DNA of 64,000 nucleotides from Hsuehochloa calcarea (Eukaryota; Streptophyta; Magnoliopsida; Poales; Poaceae): assembly GCA_036346395.1 (NCBI GenBank), contig CM070601.1:11839763-11903762 (forward strand). Direction: 5' to 3'. Within the stretch, counting starts at the first letter, position 1. Every line of letters starts with the position of its first letter. The notes beneath the pieces are model-generated. The model did not search any database. It had not been told where the DNA came from and saw only the letters and a list, made by a program, of their open reading frames with translations. This document shows positions 1 to 11,594 of the stretch, piece by piece. A program made the position numbers and the translations under genes.

Positions 1-369
1 CATACCTCGTTGTGTTTCACCTTTATATCCAAATGAGACTACACAAAGATAATACTTGATAAAAGAGTTAGTCTCATATTTGGATTTGTCATTAATCACT
101 AAAACAATCCATTAACTCATAATGACGGGTCTAGATCTTTCAATGGGGTGCAACACCAAGGCCCCAGCAACACCGTTGCAACAAATACCGCCTATGTGGC
201 CCTTCCCAAGATGGGGGATCAACACCATTAGTCCCCTCTCCTTGTGCCAAGGGTGACCTCCGCTTCACCATCGTCGCCATATAATACTTCGCATGGTGGG
301 TAGAAACGGAACCTGTGGGAAAGATCACGACAGCGGCAACACAAAAAGCTTCTCTTCGATGACGAGGAC

Positions 370-735
370 ATGTCACCAGGAGAGCTGCAAGCGCGCTCCA
401 TGCACACCATATGTAGTGAAGTACCAAGAGACCGCGAAGTATCTTTGGATCTCGAAGAAAAGCAACTACAAGCTTTGCACACCATGACATAGTACACCGA
501 AGGAGTGGTCGCCTCGTACAACAAGAAGGTGAAACCCCAAACCCTGTCCCTGGGAGACATGGTTCTCAAGAGCACAACCAACGCCACATTAGTTAGCAAG
601 CTAGAATCCAAATGGGAGGGACCATACACCGTCTCCCGAATGACAAGAGTAGGGTCATACTACCTTGAAACAATCGATGGTGAACCAATCGGGCATACCT
701 GGAATGCCAAGAACCTTCGCAAGTATTACCCATAG
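370..735 (+). pseudogene. Tat-lineage Ty3/gypsy integrase C-terminus (fragment)
   Basis: This is the C-terminal end of a retrotransposon polyprotein. The readable 76-residue part (505-735) has the sequence signature of the integrase tail of Tat/Retand/RIRE2-type Ty3/gypsy elements: a basic segment NKKVKP, then LGDMVLK, KLESKWEGPY, a GSYYLETIDG stretch, and the terminal HTWNAKNLRKYYP before the stop. The upstream part (about 370-490) reads as the preceding integrase linker in another frame with an in-frame stop, so the gene is broken. The rest of the element lies off the left edge. A G-run follows the stop codon immediately, but it is not clearly the polypurine tract. The family call is from remembered motif patterns. 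Confidence 0.8.
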
Positions 736-1245
736 GGGGGGCACAAGGGGCTTCGCCATTTTTTCTTTGGGCCACACCCATCTTTTGTAAACACAAACGC
801 ACGCCTGAGTAATGTAAAAACCGACTACGATCGGCGAGAAAACCTGGCCTAATAGCCAAAGCAAGTATCCCACCCAGTTGTAAAAGATGGCCTTCTTATG
901 GTCCCCATCAATTCCAAAGGCAACAAAGGAGGGAGAAAAAACTTGCACAAACACACCGCACGACCCACATGCCCCGGCACACACACCTCGAAGCGAATAA
1001 AACCGCTCGGTGTATTAACAAACATGCCCCACGCCCCACATGCCCCCACACCCACACCTTGAAGCGAATAAAACAAGCCACCACGCATGGCCCCATCCGC
1101 TTCGGCACTCACGTTACAAGAGAACCAACTCGCAGTACGGAAGAAACCCTTCAACTAACACAACAAAGCACCCATAGTCAACTAACCCATCAAAATGTCT
1201 GGGGAATGGCGCGTTGCTTCACCTCCCCCTCCCCTCGCTAAAGTC
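736..1245 (+). other. Noncoding 3' region of the Tat-type element
   Basis: This stretch follows the pol stop codon and carries no credible coding sequence. It holds two imperfect copies of a roughly 45-bp unit. Each has CCCCGGCACACAC or CCCCCACACCCACAC followed by GAAGCGAATAAAAC, at about 972-1006 and 1041-1075. It most likely belongs to the long spacer that Tat-lineage elements carry between pol and the 3' LTR. Confidence 0.4.
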
Positions 1246-1249
1246 AGTG

Positions 1250-1837
1250 CCCTCCTTAGGGCTCTATTGAAAAGGTGCGCATGAGCCTAATGGGTCACAC
1301 ACTTAACAGGATGGAACAAAACAAGTATAGATACGATTCGTCAAACGTGTGCGGATGAGATCCATCACGGACACTATATAAGGAAATGTTTGAGGTTGAT
1401 GGGACATAGAGGGTAGACGAGACACACGATAAGAGTTGACATGAGTTGCTCCAAGCCCTAGGCGCCATCTTCTTGAGAGAGCCTTTCCGAGCAACTTGGT
1501 GTTAGCACACCGACGTACGGTGTTCCTTCCCTCGACGTGTGGATACCGTTCAGGCGCTACTGCGGTTACGTTGCGCTTAAGGATGATCCACAACCTTAGC
1601 GAGGAACTCGATTGGTTGCTGAAGGAGACGATCGACTACAATCGACTACGGACGATCGACTACGTTGGACGATCGACTACGACTACTACATCGACGCGCT
1701 CTTCGTTGGACCAGGCTGCTCCAACTCTTCTTCCACTGCACTGCGCGTCTAGTGGTAAGATCTATGATCACTTGCTTGCATGGCATCCTGATTTACGTGG
1801 TAAATTTTTTGAATTATCAGCTAGCATAGCCTACCAG
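1250..1837 (+). repeat. Copia LTR fragment (Angela/BARE-like 3' part)
   Basis: The segment contains the phrases GTGTTAGCACACC, CGGTGTTCCTTCCC and ACGTGTGGATACC, followed by GGTTACGTTGCGCTTAAGGA and a GATCGACTAC repeat. This is the layout of the 3' part of grass Angela/BARE-type Copia LTRs. A related LTR in the opposite orientation is at 27356-28706, which shares GTGTTAGCACACC, CGGTGTTCC and TGTGTGGATACC. No TG start or target duplication could be assigned, so this is a fragment or an LTR with unresolved borders. The GATCGACTACAATCGACTACG stretch (about 1629-1682) is a small local tandem repeat. Confidence 0.5.
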
Positions 1838-2830
1838 TATACCTTCGTATCATCCACCTCAAAGAGGGGGAAAGGCCCTGTTCGCCACACGTTTACGCCT
1901 GCGACGAGGAACCTGTGAGAGGCGAACGGTGAGGGCCCAATGAAAATAAGAGAAAGCAAGAGCAGGAGTGGGATAGTGGACACATGAGCAAGTGGAGAAC
2001 GCATCGTGAACCCCTTATATAGGGCCACAACGCCGAGTTGGTACACTAACCGACGAAAGCCGAGCCAACCATAGTGCGACACGTGTCCCACTATAGCACA
2101 CAAACCGGTGCGGCCTTGTCCACGATCGACCACAACGAACAAGACCACAAACACATTGACGACCCTTTAAAATTAAAAAAGACGAGCGCGAAAACAATCG
2201 TACCACTTCAAGTTCCAAACCGTCGCGCCAAAACCTGCGCAGAAACAACCTTCAACTACTGACTTTGTCGGACTTCGCCAGGCCGAATTGGACGGAGCGC
2301 CTAAACCCTTTGGGATCAAAAGGGGCGCGATTTCGGCCAAGGCAAAGCAAGCCCTTGACCGCAAGAGGCTCCTGTTGTAGGGACGACCCACAGCCCCTAG
2401 CGACCCGGCAAAGAGCCAATGAAACCTGCCCCTTTGACATATGCAAAGGGGAAATGACGCCACCTCGACCAATCAGCCCATCGGCTCGGCCTTTCTCCCA
2501 AGGGGGCCTCGTTCCGAAGGGGGTCTTCGAGTGAAGGACAGGGCGGGGGGTCTGGGCCTTGCCATGGAATAAGGAATGTGACATGATGGATACCGTTTGC
2601 AGGAGTCCACAATGCACCAAAGCTATCAACAAAGAAGGAAATGACCACAAGACCCCTACAGTCGATCCCTATCGTCATAGGATCTTTATAAAGGCATTAT
2701 TGTAATCCCCTTCCTGACTTATAATGTTATAAATACGTCCTTGGTTTTTTTATAGAAATAAATAAAAACACAAATAATGGCTATCATTTATCCCTCCCGC
2801 GCTTCGAGGTCCTTGCCACCATCCTCACGA
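1838..2830 (+). repeat. Gypsy LTR-like DNA
   Basis: No coding sequence is convincing here. The region contains ACCCCTTATATAGGG (about 2009-2023), which looks like a promoter. Near 2700-2760 there is a short AT-rich run (ATAAAGGCATTATTGTAATC, then TATAATGTTATAAATACG) of the kind found near the transcript end in Tat/RIRE2-type LTRs. It is probably the remaining spacer plus the 3' LTR of the element whose integrase ends at 735. LTR ends and a target duplication were not found. Confidence 0.35.
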
Positions 2831-3240
2831 CGAATAGTGGCCCTAAGACCCCTACTTTTTATTGTTTGGTCATTAGCCACAAGGCCCACAACCGGTACCA
2901 AGACAGCTGCAACATAAAGCCAGGCTTGATGGTATATACATGAGAAGGTGGGTACACATGGTTCGCAAAGAATGATGCTGTGATCTCACTAAACATTTTA
3001 CTCCCAAATGTACAGCAGACACAAGGTCTTCACACATACAATGTTCACTGCTTCAAGAAGCTTACAAGCCTAACCTTGAAACACAGTAATACTTAAGAGA
3101 TGAGATGATAAAACAAATAGCTCGTGCACACGTTGAAACTCATCACCGGAAGACATGATACATAGGTGATTCAGACACCGTTTACCTTTACTTTAAGACA
3201 CCGACCACAACATGGGTGATTCCGAGACACCGTTGTACCT
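2831..3240. other. Downstream flank and 3' UTR of the SYP71 gene
   Basis: No independent gene is visible. The part next to 3240 must contain the 3' UTR of the minus-strand SNARE gene. A short direct duplication lies at its edge (see the repeat entry at 3164-3248). Confidence 0.4.
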
Positions 3241-3248
3241 TTACTTTT
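3164..3248. repeat. Short tandem duplication over the SYP71 stop codon
   Basis: Two near-identical copies of a roughly 31-35 bp unit (GGTGATTC, then AGACACCGTT, then ACCTTTACTTT) lie at about 3164-3194 and 3213-3248. The second copy includes the terminal Lys codon and stop of the SNARE gene. The first lies in the presumed 3' UTR. Confidence 0.7.
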
Positions 3249-6200
3249 TTAGCACACTGCAACACAAAAGCATGAAGCAATATCATTAGCAAGAAGTTCA
3301 ACTGACTAGCATGGTAAAGAACTCCTGCAAGAAACACACCAAATAAAGAATATGCGGGCATAGTCAGCTCATGATAACAATGTTCTATCTTCATTCAGAA
3401 GTTGGTCCAAATCCGAGGTAGTAAAAAGGTACAAGAGAATGTCCAGTGAATGGTTTAACTTCAAAAATGAAGTTTCTTGGAAAATAAAAGTACTTACTTG
3501 TAAAGGTAGGCAGCAATACCAAGTATGACACAGAGCAGGACAATGTCGATGCAGAAGTTGCGACTGGATCTCAGCTGATAACAAGCCAAGGAGGAAAACA
3601 GGTACATACGAGCTCACCCAATTACCCAAGCATTAGTTAAGGAAAGCACCAAGAAAAGTGTTAGGTTTTACCTGAAGAACAGTCTCTTTTAGCCTCACGT
3701 TGGTATTCTTCAAATCTGCATTGGCTCTATCCACCTGCATTCACCATTATATCACAAACTAAGCATTGCTGGACGATTGCCAGATGAGAGAACAAAAACT
3801 GATGGTTGCTAGAAAACCAACCTTGTCTTCCATCTCATCCATCAAGGGAACTTGCCTATCCAATTCCTGATGAACACAACAATTAAGTACAGTACCCATA
3901 ATTTAGTATAATCATCATATAACTAGAAATGAAGCACAGCAAGCAACCTCATTCATATCAGATGCCATGTTTTTCAGAGTTGCCAGCCCTTCACCAATAA
4001 CATCCAAACCTTCATCCTGCAGAATTTCATAGTCAAATCCAGGTCACATCACATGAGAAGTCCCACATCCAGTGGCAACAGAAAATGAAACAGAAGAAAA
4101 ATATTAGTTGATTAAAATGTACCTGTTTCATTTTACGCATCTCGTATTCCCGACGAAACTGATTTGATTCTTCTGTACCCTTAAAGTATTCATCGTCAAA
4201 GTTGCCATCTGTATGTATTATGTGGTAAGAGGGGAAAAAAGGTTCAGCTCGTGATCCTGAACGGGACCAACAAACCCGATTAAAGAAGAAGAGCATCTAA
4301 CGGGCTTATGCCAAAGGTGACGAGAAAACAAACACAACATCCATTGCTCAAACAACTTTAGGCATGATCACATGCATGCTTAATCCACATTTTGTCAATG
4401 TAATGATAATATAGAAAGCAAGAGGTGAGTACTGGAAGAATGGAGGAACATGTACTAACACTGCACTATAAAACTGAAACTGGCCAAATTTGGCACATGA
4501 CAAAGATCCACTAAAAGAAGTGAAATTGTAATTAAAGTAATAAACACACGCGCATATGGAATCACAAGCTTAACTATTAGGATTCCTTAAAAAATTGGAA
4601 TGCTGCCTTTTATACTGGCATAATAGTTAAAAAAAATTGGGCCACTAAGAACAAAATGAGGCTGCTTATTGTTAATCCGAAACAGACAGTGCATAAGGGA
4701 AAGGGAACCTGGCCAGATCTTTCCAACTAAGAAGCCAATGCATATTTCGCATATCAATATACAGAAGACATAGGTGATATGATAAATGATGCTCACTAAC
4801 CAGAAGTAGAGTCGAACTTAATGGCTCCTCCAGTGCGGGATCCTGAGGCTCCCCAAGTTCCATTTTTCTTTGTCACAGTAGTACTACCATCTGGTATTGA
4901 TTGTATTCTATCAGGTAAGGCGGCAACCAGATCACTACGGGTCGCAAGTTCCTCTTTTGTGAGCCCTTTTACCTGTTACAACTTACAAGAAATGAAGAAA
5001 TTCCAAATGACTTCTTTACAGAAATATAAATTCTAACTGCCATAATACTAAGTTACCCAAATTTATGCATGCCATCAAATTGAAGCATATAGAGGCATAT
5101 GCTAAAAGAAACTGAAAGTAGAATGTACAAGTTTTTACAAGTAAAACCAACCAAATAGTTCCTTGCTCAGTGATCACACATAACCACTATCTTAACACAG
5201 AGATATGCATGAATAAGGACATCATGTTGTCAGACTTAAATATGCAGGTGACATGCACAGCAATCCAGATAAAAGAAATATTTATAGAGTAAACAGTATG
5301 GGCATGTTAAGTTGAAAGAAAAAGGAATGGGACAAAGTCAGGAGTACATGAATCTCCATGACAATAGCAGCACAAGATTAAATGGCTCAATATCAACGTG
5401 ACTTTTATCTAGTTCGAATGAATAACTATGCATTTGAATAGTCATTCAAAGAAAGGCAAGCAACAGAAGATGATGGCGAGATTCTGTATGGTTTATACTC
5501 ATACGCAAAGAATTGGGCATCAATGCACATAAGATCGTGTGGAACAGAGCCGTGCACCTCATTCTGAGATGGACTCATCTGCGAAACTAGAGCCTAGACA
5601 GCGTCTATATCACCCATGAAAAAAAAAACGTATGCAGCCTGTACTGCAGTCCAATGCAAGTACATGGGCAACATACAAGACCTTCGATTTCCCCCTTGTA
5701 TGCATAAGTTCCAGTTGTCCAATCAGAATGCAAACACTATCCCTACCAATCGTAAGAAAATCCCTGTATGGCTCACTCCCAATCCAACAAAGTCACATAC
5801 TTGAGACTACCAGTCCAACTCCCCAAAACTTTCCCTGGAAGCTATGCCAAACATACTAATCCCAGCAGTCCTAAACTCCACCAAAGGACCTAGCAAATCA
5901 CCTCCCTAATGCAGAGACTACTTACAGTTGACCATTAACATTTAACAACCGCACATCCTAAGTTTAGGTAGTCACAGTCAAGGTAAGCGGGTAGCTAGCA
6001 AGTCCTCGCGTCACGAAACTCGCAGATCTAGCAAAGTTCACCAAAATTCAGAGAGGCAATGTAGAAATCAGTGACCTTCTTCAGTGCGAGGCGCTGCAGC
6101 TTGGGCAGGTCCTCCTCGAGGAGCTTGGCCTTGGTGCGGCGGATCTCGGCGTTGAGCGCGACCACCGGGGCCCGGTTCTTCTCCTGCTTCGCCGACTCCG

Positions 6201-6471
6201 CTTTCTGAAACAGACCCCGGAAACCGATCAGATTCAGATCGAGGGGAAGGAGCCAGACGCCACCACCACCGGCGGCCGCAAACAGCGGAGAGAAAGAAGA
6301 GGAGGGGAGATCTACCTCGACGCATTGGGCGATGTCGGCGTCGACAGAGGCGTAGAGGCGCGCGAAGGGGTCGTCGCCGGCGACGTTGGCGCCGTTGAGC
6401 CGGTCGACGTCGTACCTGTCGTACTTCTGGCAGATGGCGTCCACCCGCGTCAGGATATCGATCACGCTCAT
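3241..6471 (-). CDS. SYP71: Qc-SNARE, syntaxin of plants 71 (SYP71) family
   Basis: The protein is a membrane-anchored Qc-SNARE. In the plant SYP7 family such proteins act at the ER and plasma membrane in vesicle fusion, including cell-plate formation (family knowledge). Coding exons on the minus strand are 6471-6316, 6204-6076, 4972-4801, 4208-4123, 4016-3948, 3866-3822, 3734-3672, 3574-3498 and 3256-3241. All have GT/AG borders and sum to 813 nt, giving 270 aa plus stop; Arabidopsis SYP71 is about the same length. The N-terminus MSVIDILTRVDAICQKYD and the segment EIRRTKAKLLEEDLPKLQRL match the family. The SNARE helix spans about residues 175-237 with a candidate zero-layer Gln at Q209 (LDRQ). 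The C-terminal anchor is about residues 247-265, followed by NVLKK. The start is the first Met giving the conserved N-terminus; an upstream in-frame Met would only add an unconserved basic extension. Intron 2 is the longest, about 1.1 kb. Confidence 0.95.
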
Positions 6472-6784
6472 CCTCCCGCCCGATTCCTCCCGCCGCAAAC
6501 GAGATCGGGACGACAACTGGGGAGGAAGCAAGGAACAAACCGAACAACCGCTGCTTGCCGCTGAGCGAACCAAAGCCAAACTGTACGGGGAAAGGGGAAG
6601 AGACGAGAACGAGAGAGCCTGGCTGCCCGGGTCAGAAACTGGGGGCGCACAGCCTGGCCGGCCGGTGGCAACTATGCCGGGAGGGCCCCACCAACCGGGC
6701 CCGGCTTGGGTTGGATTGGACCGAGTCTGGTTGATTATCTTGGGCCTTTTAAAGTGGCCCGTAATTTTGTATTCTGGGGCTGCA

Positions 6785-6914
6785 CCAAATATAAGCCCAC
6801 CACCTAACTAGTTCGTGCCATGTTCAGAAATCTGAAGTTCAGAACAATCCCAAATATAAGCCCACCACCTAACTAGTTCGTGCCATATTCAGAAATCTGA
6901 AGTTCAGAACAATC
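6785..6914. repeat. 65-bp tandem duplication
   Basis: Two adjacent 65-bp copies, 6785-6849 and 6850-6914, each start CCAAATATAAGCCCACCACC. By eye they differ only at CATGTTC versus CATATTC and at the final base. The near identity suggests a recent duplication, 314-443 bp upstream of the SYP71 start codon. Confidence 0.9.
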
Positions 6915-7228
6915 TGAACAATGTTCTGAACTTCTTTTAAGATGCCATGTTCTGAATTCTGATTGCTGAAGAGTAGAGAGTAGAGAATGAAAAATTGCAG
7001 CCGCGTGTGTTGTTTAGTGTGTACCACTACCATACTACCATGTGATGGTGATGTGAAATAGTTGTACATGGGACAAGCGTAACAGCAAAACAAAGACTGG
7101 CCCCAGTCGCACACATACATTCGAGTTAGAAACGACCGACTCACTCATCACGATTCATGCATGCACAGCTTGAAGAGAGCTGGAGTTGGACCACCCCACC
7201 CCACTCATAACCAAACTATTCTCATGAC

Positions 7229-7258
7229 CATGTTCATGTTCATGTTCATGTTCATGTG
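7229..7258. repeat. Hexanucleotide microsatellite (CATGTT)n
   Basis: Consecutive units of CATGTT/TTCATG are visible with no interruption over about five copies. Confidence 0.85.
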
Positions 7259-7473
7259 CTCTTTAGCATGTAATAATACGACTTTGGAAAGGCGTCGCAT
7301 GGTCAGGACACAGAACATCGCTTGCTACTAATGTCAAGAGTTTGACGAACCTGCAGCTAGTTGGATGATGATAGGGCCCATTTTTTGGCGAAGCTTTACC
7401 TGATTTTTCGACTGAGAAGGATAACTTCTCCAGTTCCGGCTCAACCTTTTTCCTTCGGCTAGTGTTTGGACGC

Positions 7474-10299
7474 TGTAACATTCTCAAATTTTCAATCAAA
7501 CAATTGGATCTTTGGTTTCAAAATTTCAAAATCAAATTACAAAATTTTGAATTTTTGCAACCGTACCTGGGATTGGGCCCATCTCGGCCCAGTTCTTCCC
7601 CCGGCCCGGCCGCTCCATCTCGGCCCACTCCACCCCCGACCTCGCCCCTCTCTGCTCCCCCTCCGGTGCCACCGCCTGTGTTTATCGACCGTGGCCTTGG
7701 TGACCGCCCTTCTCTGCTGCGGCCGCCTCGGTCGTCGCTTGCTTCCCCATGTGTGCCTGCACACCGCTGGGCCTCCTTCTATTCCCCTTGCTTCCTCCCC
7801 GCCTCTCGGTCGCCTCCTCCCCACGCCCGGCTTTTCCTCCCCATCGGCTATCAAGCCCGCGCACCCTCCTCTTCTCCCTCCGGACCCGCCTCCTCCTCGT
7901 CTTCGCCTCTGCCGCCACCACCGTCGTCGTCGCCCTCTTCCGTGCCTCGGTGCGCCACCGCCTCGCCGACCGTCGTCGCCGCCTCCGCCTCGCCTCGCCT
8001 CGCCTCGCCTCTGCCTTGCTCCTCCTCACACCGCCACCGCCGTGCGGCGCCTCCCGCCTCTCCTCTCCCCTCGTCGCTCTTATCCACCCATGAACGACCG
8101 ACAGTGGGCCCCTCTCTGATGTTGTGTGTGGCTTACAGGTGGGCCCCACCACGATCTCTGGCCAGGACCGTCTTGGCGGCACATGGACTGTGTCCATGCA
8201 CTATGCGGTGGACCGAGCCCTATTCGGGTCCCACGTGTCAGCACGGGGTATTTCCAGGTTTTTAATTTTCTTTTCAATTAAAACTTCATTTGAAAAGCTT
8301 CAAAAATTCATTTGCTCCTAAAATTTTCTAAATTCAAGATCTTACTAATAGCACTGGTCTTGTTCAATTTGGAGTTCATTTGTTATGAGTTTTGTATTTA
8401 TTTACTCTATCTGCTGGTGTACCTTTTTTCCGGTACTTTCGTCCGATTATGGTTCGAAGACGCAGGAGACCTCCACTTCGATCAAGCTCAAGAGTACCAA
8501 GACCCTACTACCTTTAACCAAGACGAGTCAATACTTTGATCATTTTGAGCCTACATTTTATGCAAAGTATATTTATTTAAAATATCAAAATTACATGCTT
8601 TAATTCTGCCATCAAATGTATGTTAAAGCTTAAGGTGGTTAAACACTCATTTCATGATTAATTAATTATTATCCATCCTTTGATAAATTGAATCCCTCAT
8701 TCCATATCACCCTAGTAAATATGTGGTAAATACTAGCATAGGTTGTACTTAAGCGACATGCTAGTCTTCCTTAAGTACTAGGACAATAAATGTTCTGATC
8801 ATCATCTTTTAATCATGAAAGTGGTTTTGGGCAGTCATTGGATGTAAATGACTAGCGTGTTGTGATCATTTGCTTTTTCTTCCCAAAACCCTAAACAACT
8901 TCCTAGTACCACATCTGGGCAGATGGAAAGAGTGGTGGGTGTCGTCGTGCACGAGAGTGGTTGGTATGTTGTATGGATCTCTCAGATAGATTAAGGACTT
9001 AATCTTGTCATGACCACCTGTGTAAAATAAGTACAACCGTAAGTCTACAAAGTTCAACTTTGGCTTAGTAAATTTATCAAACCTTGAATGTCATCCCACA
9101 AATCGGCGTGTGGAAGCGTGCAAGCGGTAGGATGTGTTCCGGCTTGAAAGGGACACCGCGGTAGGGTGAAGTTGCCAACTGCGCTAGTCGTTGTGGTGAA
9201 CATCTCGTACAACTTATGGGAGTGACCCATATGGGTGAGTTGACGGAAGGGGTGAGGTAGTTCGAAAAGTTACTGTGACGATCGCTCAACTACATGACTA
9301 AGGAACCATGTGGGGTAACGAGTATGATTATCTCTTGTGGGTAGAATGTACAACCTCTGTAGAGTCTAAACTATTTAAACAGCAGTGCCTACGGTCAAAG
9401 GCGGACATGGGATCTTAACTTGAGTTAGTTCTATTTCAAAAATCTTTATTTGTAGAATACTACCAGGTCGGTTTATCTAGCCTGAGATTGACAACCAGGT
9501 CGGCTCATCTAGCTTGAGGTTGGATTTTTTCTGAGCCGTCGAGCTCAGTGGTATGGAGGAGCGGAGGTAGCTCCAATAAAATGATGCGTGTGTAGAGTTT
9601 TTGATGGAGCGAACCTCTACTGTTATTTAATATTGCACTTACTCTCTTTAATAAAATATAATTTGTTTAAAATGCTAAGTCATAGGAAATTGTAATTATG
9701 ATCATTGAAAATGTTGCTTTAGCAAATAATAAAACCCGAACCATTCCTTATTAAGCCATGCATGTATACTATTGCATCTTGCATGTTGGCTCGCGAGCGG
9801 AAGTTGTGCTCATTCCCGCTCTTCCCCTAAACCCTCCAGATGATGTGGATCAAGGGGATTACACATACTGTGAAGACCATAAAGGCGACGGACAAGGAAA
9901 CAATGAAGCGTAGTCTAGTCTATAGTCTAGGCCTCGTCCCAGTCTAAGTGGACTCGTTCAAAACTTGCATACAGCGGACATTGTCCAACCCCTTAGGTAA
10001 TATCCGTCATACGCAGGTCACCCAGTCGCTTGCCTGTGGAGAGATGAGCTCTACCCCCCTTTTGCTTCCGTTGTAGCTACGTGCTTTTATGTGATGTAAT
10101 CGATTTTGCCTTCCCGGCCCTTTTGTAAAACTTGACCTGACATGGTCTATATCACTCTGAAGTTGTAATATATTAAATGTCTTAATTTACGCCTTGTATG
10201 AAATGATTCAGCAATGTGCCTATGAGTGTTATCTACTAATTCAGTGAATAACACAGTGTTTTCATAGAGGATTAGAGATTAGAAAATCTGGATCCGACA
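7474..10299 (+). repeat. 5' LTR of the chromovirus
   Basis: This is the left LTR, 2826 bp, beginning TGTAACATTCTC and ending GGATCCGACA. It has an A/T-rich first 90 bp, then a strongly C-rich 500-bp block (about 7580-8090), then an AT-rich remainder. The C-rich block creates long spurious ORFs in several frames. Near 9440-9525 it carries a short local duplication of the ACCAGGTCGG...TCATCTAGC motif that is single in the 3' LTR. Confidence 0.93.
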
Positions 10300-10303
10300 G
10301 AGC

Positions 10304-10315
10304 TGGTATCAGAGC
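10304..10315 (+). other. Primer-binding site (initiator tRNA-Met)
   Basis: TGGTATCAGAGC lies four bases after the 5' LTR end. It is complementary to the 3' end of plant initiator tRNA-Met, the usual minus-strand primer of Ty3/gypsy elements. Confidence 0.95.
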
Positions 10316-10500
10316 ATACGACTGCAGAATCCTTAGTTAGATTGGTTGTTACCTTAAGACTTGGGTCTTATGTTAAAATAAATAAATAAAAACATTGACA
10401 AAAATATAGAATACTTATTGCTTTTACTCATCACTCCTAGTTATATACCTATCTCTACTTTCATTAAGTTTTTACTGACTTTCTCCTGTTTCAAAAATTA

Positions 10501-11594
10501 ATGGCAACCCCCCTCCTCCGATGGCCCGTAGTACCATTATTCACATGGAAAGCACAACGGAGATTTCACTGACATCCTTCATCAGCTGATTTAGTACCTC
10601 GGCTACACCGCCTCCTATCTTCATAGGCCGGATGGTGAGGATCATGAACCATGAGTCCTGGACCATGGAGGTTTTCCTCTATGCTAGGGTTGGCAAGTTC
10701 ACCTCCCACACTTTCGAGGTCTAGGCACCCCGTCGCAGCGTTCGCGACACCGTTCAGGATGTAGCCCGAGTCGCCTCCACCCGCTTGTGCTAGACGCACA
10801 AGTATCTCCTGCTGAGATCACCGTTCTGCTGCCACCCGTATCTCCCTGACAGAGAGCGAGTCCCAGAGATGTTCGACTCCAGAGACGACGATCCCCGCCT
10901 GACCCACCAGGTGATGCTCACACGGGCAATGTCCACCAACATCCGCACTGTCATGGAGAGATCCAGCAGCTCCAGATGCTCCTCACCGGCAGCTACACCC
11001 ACTCTGACACCCTCCGCAATAACCTGACCAGGAGAGACGAGGCTCGCATTGCTGCAGTTCAGGAGAGAGATACCGCCGTCGCAGAGTTGGCCCGCCTCGC
11101 CGCCACCACCGCGATAACCGCCCCAGCTCCAGTTCCTCCTCCACCAGCCATCGCCTCCAGCGACAGGACGCTCGACCGACCACTCTGACCTCGAGGAGCC
11201 CGCACCAGGATGACCACGCGCACACCCCACACCGCAGCCCTTCATCGACCTGGGCGAGCCCAGCTGTGGGCGCCGCCTCAGTTGTTCCCGTTCGCCCAAT
11301 ATCGGCAGCAACCGTTCCCCTCCAGTTCACGGGCTTTCAGTCAGAGCCGTTCCCACTCCCCGGGTAACTGCACCGCTTGTGGTGGCCAGTTCCCGATGGA
11401 GGAGTAGTTGGTCTAGTTTAGCTAGCAGTGCCTGTTTTAGCATTATTTTGGTTGCAAGTACTTTTTGTTCCTTCTTTTGTAGATGATGTGTTTGTATCAT
11501 GTGTTGTGACTTAGCTTAGCCTATATGCTACGTGTTAGGAGTCATGTAACACCTCATATACTTCCTCTTGTTCTAAGTCTCAGCTGTTCTTCAG
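10501..11594 (+). other. Leader region with broken upstream ORF
   Basis: The stretch lies between the primer site and gag. Reading frames starting near 10501 give Ser/Pro/Arg-rich text with several stops and frameshifts. Chromoviruses of this type often have a long leader with a degenerate ORF. No domain is recognised. Confidence 0.4.

Larger units (their letters stand above)
6472..7468. other. 5' flank of the SYP71 gene
   Basis: No gene is seen. The first 100-200 bp must hold the 5' UTR and promoter of the SNARE gene, which is read leftwards. Further out are a 65-bp tandem duplication (6785-6914), a hexanucleotide microsatellite (7229-7258), and then the target site of the large retrotransposon that starts at 7474. 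Confidence 0.5.

Noticed and set aside
7462..8265. Long Pro/Ser-rich ORFs in several frames and both strands (also 17181-17744)
   Set aside because: They coincide in both LTRs with a C-rich block, exist in overlapping frames and have frame-disrupting differences between the two LTR copies. They are compositional artefacts.
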